Assembly (NCBI GenBank): GCA_001953115.1
Contig: LSSL01005598.1
Span: forward strand, 1-11,803
Origin: Smittium mucronatum
Taxonomy: Eukaryota; Kickxellomycota; Harpellomycetes; Harpellales; Legeriomycetaceae
Reading direction: 5' to 3'
DNA: 11,803 bases
In this document: positions 8,841 through 11,803 of the stretch, piece after piece
How positions within the stretch are numbered: the first letter of the stretch is position 1
Layout of the letters: every line of letters starts with the position of its first letter
Translations under genes and position numbers: made by a program
Notes under the pieces: model-generated
What the model saw: only the letters and a program-made list of their open reading frames with translations
What the model was told of the DNA's origin: nothing
Databases searched by the model: none

Positions 8841-9233
8841 TTATGAAGATATTAGATTAATTTCTAGAAATCTCATTCTAAAAGTAAATTTCTTAGGATC
8901 GCTATTTATTTATTTTTGATATCCAATCTCAATTTTTGGAGCTATTCCATATATCCAAGTAAAAAATTATTTTCTATTATATTCCTTTTCTTTAAGATAC
9001 TCGAGATTTGTTTTCATGGCATAAAGTAAATAAAAAAGAATCTTTTTCTTGTAAATTATCGAAAAATATTTAGGATCCTTTCTATAGACTTTATTGAGAT
9101 TTTAATTTTTTTTCTGTAATTTTTTCTGTAAAATCAAACCAATTAGCCTCTTAATTAATTTTTTTTTTAATATAAATCCTAATGATTTATTTATATTATA
9201 TATAAAATAATTTTCGCGAAAAATGGCAATAAT
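8841..9233 (-). pseudogene. low-stop minus-strand tract, possible coding fossil
   Basis: One minus-strand frame from 9233 to the TAA at 8841-8843 has only three internal stops in about 131 codons, where about twelve are expected. Readable pieces are VYRKDPKYFSIIYKKK, LLYAMKTNLEYLKEKEYNRK, FFTWIYGIAPKIEIGYQK and DPKKFTFRMRFLEINLISS. The first third is dominated by Lys, Leu and Ile and could be a by-product of A-runs; the later part, with Trp, Gly, Pro and Glu, looks more like decayed coding sequence. No motif allows a family call. A second open scrap in another frame follows at 8741-8610. If real, it would be one more old mobile-element or gene relic. Confidence 0.22.
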
Positions 9234-10389
9234 TTAATTAATTATCCAACTTTTTCCATAGGCTGAAATTTTCAAAACCTGCTAGAAAAACCTCTGGTAA
9301 GTCAAAAAATCTAGCATATTTCGTACTTACTTAATGTTAAAATATTATTATCACAAAAATTTTACTCAAAAAATTCGAAATTGAATTCAAACCACTATAA
9401 TTTAACACCCTTCACTAAAAAAAGTCATTAGCTGTATTTATCATCACTAAAGTTCTACTTCAGTCATTAAAAATATAATATAAAATTATTGGCCTGAATT
9501 GTTTTGTTTATAATTTAACATTTTCCCGACAAATTTATTCAATTTGAATTATTGATAATAATTTAATGGAAATTTAATTTACTTTTTAAATTTTCTCTGA
9601 AATTTATATCCATAAAATTAACACCGATAAAATTTACTCTTGAATATAAATTCATTAAATCGGATATTGTTATAATTTTTTATACTATTTAATTAACTAA
9701 AATCAATAATATATAAATTAAATTAGTAGTTCCATAAAAATATTTGCTCTTATTGTTTTATAAGTATAATTTTATACTTCAGTGCTCCAAAAATTGCTTT
9801 TATATTGATAGATAAATGAAAAAATAAATTAAGAATTTACAGGAAAAATTTTTTTGAAAGAATATTTAGCTGTTACTACTATTTCCACAATAAAAAAAAG
9901 AATGGTTGTAATACTTAAATGAAAATAGAAAATAGTATGCTATGTGTTTGCGGGTAAGAGGAAATTTTTTTTCTTGAGGTGCAGTTTCATTTATATTGTT
10001 CATTTATTAAGTATAACCTGGCCTTGAATTTGTAAATTTTTCTTATTTTTATCTATGGTTTTCTTTATTTCCTTCAAAGATGTTTTCTTACGTACGGAAC
10101 AGAATTTGGGATTAACTCAGTTAAGCGTGAAATAATAATAATAGCTTTTTTTTTATGTGGTTTTTGATATTTATATTTTTTTTAGAGTTTTAGAATGTAA
10201 TAAAATATATTTATTAGAAAATGATAAATAAAATGAAGAGATGTTATTTTCGAAATTTAAAGTTCAGTTTATATAAGGAATTTTTCGGATTTATTATGAA
10301 TCTTCTTAAAAAAGGGTTTTATTTAGTTTTGATTTTTTTTTCTACTCCCCGTTTCAATTACTGTCAACCTTTTTGGATTTTACTATGAG
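9234..10389. other. AT-rich DNA, one weak minus-strand scrap
   Basis: No supported gene or RNA. The only notable frame is minus 10116-10000, 38 codons (SVRKKTSLKEIKKTIDKN, then IQGQVILNK), Lys-rich and without a start; helix-turn-helix regions of transposases can look like this but nothing confirms it. An (AAT)4 repeat lies at 10131-10143. Confidence 0.45.
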
Positions 10390-10423
10390 TTTTTTTTTTT
10401 TGTTTTTTTTTTCTTATTTTTTT
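10390..10423 (+). repeat. poly-T/pyrimidine tract
   Basis: T12 (10390-10401), a single G, T10 (10403-10412), then further T-rich sequence to 10423. It belongs to a broader T-rich plus-strand stretch (about 10310-10450). It may be a slippage tract; an origin as a poly-A tail of a minus-strand retrocopy is possible, but no retrocopy is readable next to it. Confidence 0.85.
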
Positions 10424-10676
10424 CTAATTTCCTACCATACTTTAAACTTCTTACTCTAAGTCAAGGATTTACTTTTTTTTTATTCAAAATATTTACGAAT
10501 CTTTGCTTGTGGAATTACAAGCTTCAAAAAACTTGCTTTTGTTTTATGATTTTCACCAGATTATTTATTTATTGCAACTCTTTTGGGTAGTGCGTTAAAA
10601 TATGTAAAACAAGAGCTCTAGCGAAATAACTGGTAATATGTTTCAATTTCAGAAAAATACAAAGAATTTATGATAA
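10424..10676. other. AT-rich DNA before the second transposase fossil
   Basis: No supported feature. Open scraps on the plus strand (for example MIFTRLFIYCNSFG near 10547-10588) may be worn N-terminal sequence of the downstream fossil, but no FLYWCH zinc-finger pattern can be followed here. Confidence 0.4.
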
Positions 10677-11803
10677 AATATCCAAAAAGCTATATATATT
10701 CATGAATATTTTAAGAGCATATAGATTCGATGCTACCAACAATATATATACTCATGCATAAGCAGAATTAATAATAATAAAAAATCAAAGCACTTAGCTT
10801 TCAAAGAGTTACTATAATACTTCTAAGAAAACTCTCGCGATAAGAATAATGATAATACATATATTTTTCACTTTGATTTAGATCCTAAACCAATCAAAAT
10901 ATTTTTTATATCGAAATTACTGTTTAATAATTTTCAATGTTATAATAGTGTTCATTTTTATATGGTTTAAAAAATATTATACCTGGCATGTATTCTTTTG
11001 CTAGTTGGAGTATCTGATAACTTGAAAAAAATTTTACCATTAGTATTTGGCATAATGCAAGATGAAAAAGAACAAAGTATTTTAAGGGTTTTGGAAAAAA
11101 TAAAAAATGGGTTATCTCATTACCAATAAAACTTCAACATACTAAATCTTATATCCGGCTCCGCTCTACAAATATCATCAGTTATAAAAATACTCTATTT
11201 GAAAATAAAAATAACAAATTTCTGGGCACACACACGGAAAAACATCCAATCAGATGTCCAAAATTCCCCAAGGTTGCTTCAATATAAAACAAAAAAGGAA
11301 ATAAATCATTTACGATTTTCTTATAGCAAAAGAATTTTTGATTTATCTTGGAAGTTATTCTTGAAAAAATGGAGGGAGTTTCCAGAACTTTAAGATATTA
11401 TGGTACAATTAAATTAAATTTTTTTTGAGAATAATTATCATTGACACGAGAGGTATTAAATATTTTCTCCGAGAAAAAATAATTGATTTGAAAATTTTAA
11501 TTTAACAATTATTAATATGTATCTCGCTTGGAAAAAAAATGATCTTTTACAAATATTTCAGTGTTTTAATGGATATAAGTGAAAATATCTCTAAAACTAA
11601 AAATCCAAACTCATCCATGTCAAAATATACAAATGAAATATCATTTGGAAAGAGTTTTTATTATTTATCCTTATTGTTAATTCTACTGAAGAGAAAACTT
11701 TTAATATTACAGAAAAGGACTTAAGTTATCGAAAAAAGTCATATAAATTAAGGAATTTCGTTTATGAAAACATTAATGAAATTAAATCCATATTTGGGAA
11801 CAT
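10677..11803 (+). pseudogene. second MULE-like transposase, decayed, runs off the window end
   Basis: A relic of a Mutator-like transposase of the type often joined to a FLYWCH zinc finger. One plus-strand frame holds from 10677 to the TAA at 11391-11393 with only a handful of stops (10722, 10815, 10824, 10968, 11127) in about 239 codons. The block LACILLLVGVSDNLKKILPL then VFGIMQDEKEQSILRVLEKIKN (10983-11108) matches the family pattern in which a strand after the first Asp is followed by LPLVxxLMxxKxExxYxxxLxxIK. NFNILNLIS (from 11130) stands where the second-Asp DFE/DFEL motif belongs, with the Asp gone. Then come HTRKNIQSDVQ, LLQYKTKKEI and LFLKKWREFPEL, as in the insertion domain. After a scrambled stretch (11394-11538) another frame gives SENISKTKNPNSSMSKYTNE, and from about 11673 the original frame resumes (NSTEEKTFNITEKDLSYRKK, then KLRNFVYENINEIKSIF) to the edge. 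Catalytic residues are not preserved and it is non-functional. The N-terminus is unresolved. Confidence 0.75.

Overview
This window is extremely AT-rich (roughly 80% A+T by eye, many long A and T runs) and holds no intact gene that I can support. There are no bacterial-style operons, no ribosome binding sites, and no recognisable tRNA, rRNA or CRISPR. What can be read is decayed mobile-element coding sequence scattered through non-coding AT-rich DNA. This fits a eukaryote with a bloated, relic-filled AT-rich genome. A large-genome microsporidian (for example of the Edhazardia, Hamiltosporidium or Anncaliia kind) is my best guess, but nothing in the window proves it; an anaerobic fungus or another AT-rich protist would also fit.

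Layout. Positions 1-3535 are almost featureless apart from one weak short reading frame (398-571, minus), a 15-bp direct repeat (2976-3034) and a perfect 11-bp hairpin (3488-3513). Positions 3536-3889 (plus) hold a low-stop reading frame that looks like a fossil of an unidentified gene. From about 4178 to 7032 almost everything readable lies on the minus strand: an unidentified decayed gene (4178-4901), a 92-bp palindrome (4892-4983), a clear but wrecked MULE/MuDR-type transposase (5049-6525), and a possible upstream coding fossil (6730-7032). Positions 7033-10676 are again mostly empty, with two weak low-stop tracts (7815-8051 plus, 8841-9233 minus) and a poly-T tract. From about 10677 to the window end a second decayed MULE-like transposase, of a different subtype, runs on the plus strand and leaves the window.

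The strongest result is the minus-strand transposase. Reading across about six frame changes recovers, in order, the first Asp (6239-6241), a GITAGE-like stretch, the second Asp (6043-6045), an FRHIQ motif, the SNSVE motif with the third acidic residue (5752-5754), a damaged SWIM zinc finger (5366-5410) and a basic tail resembling GRPKKKR. The copy is dead: it is full of stops and frameshifts. The second element retains the LPLVFGIM...EQS...LEKIKN block and the downstream helical block typical of FLYWCH-associated MULE proteins.

The genes do not form a working pathway. I looked for a new system and found instead a graveyard of transposons, with a few unassigned fossils and palindromes worth comparing with other copies in the same genome.
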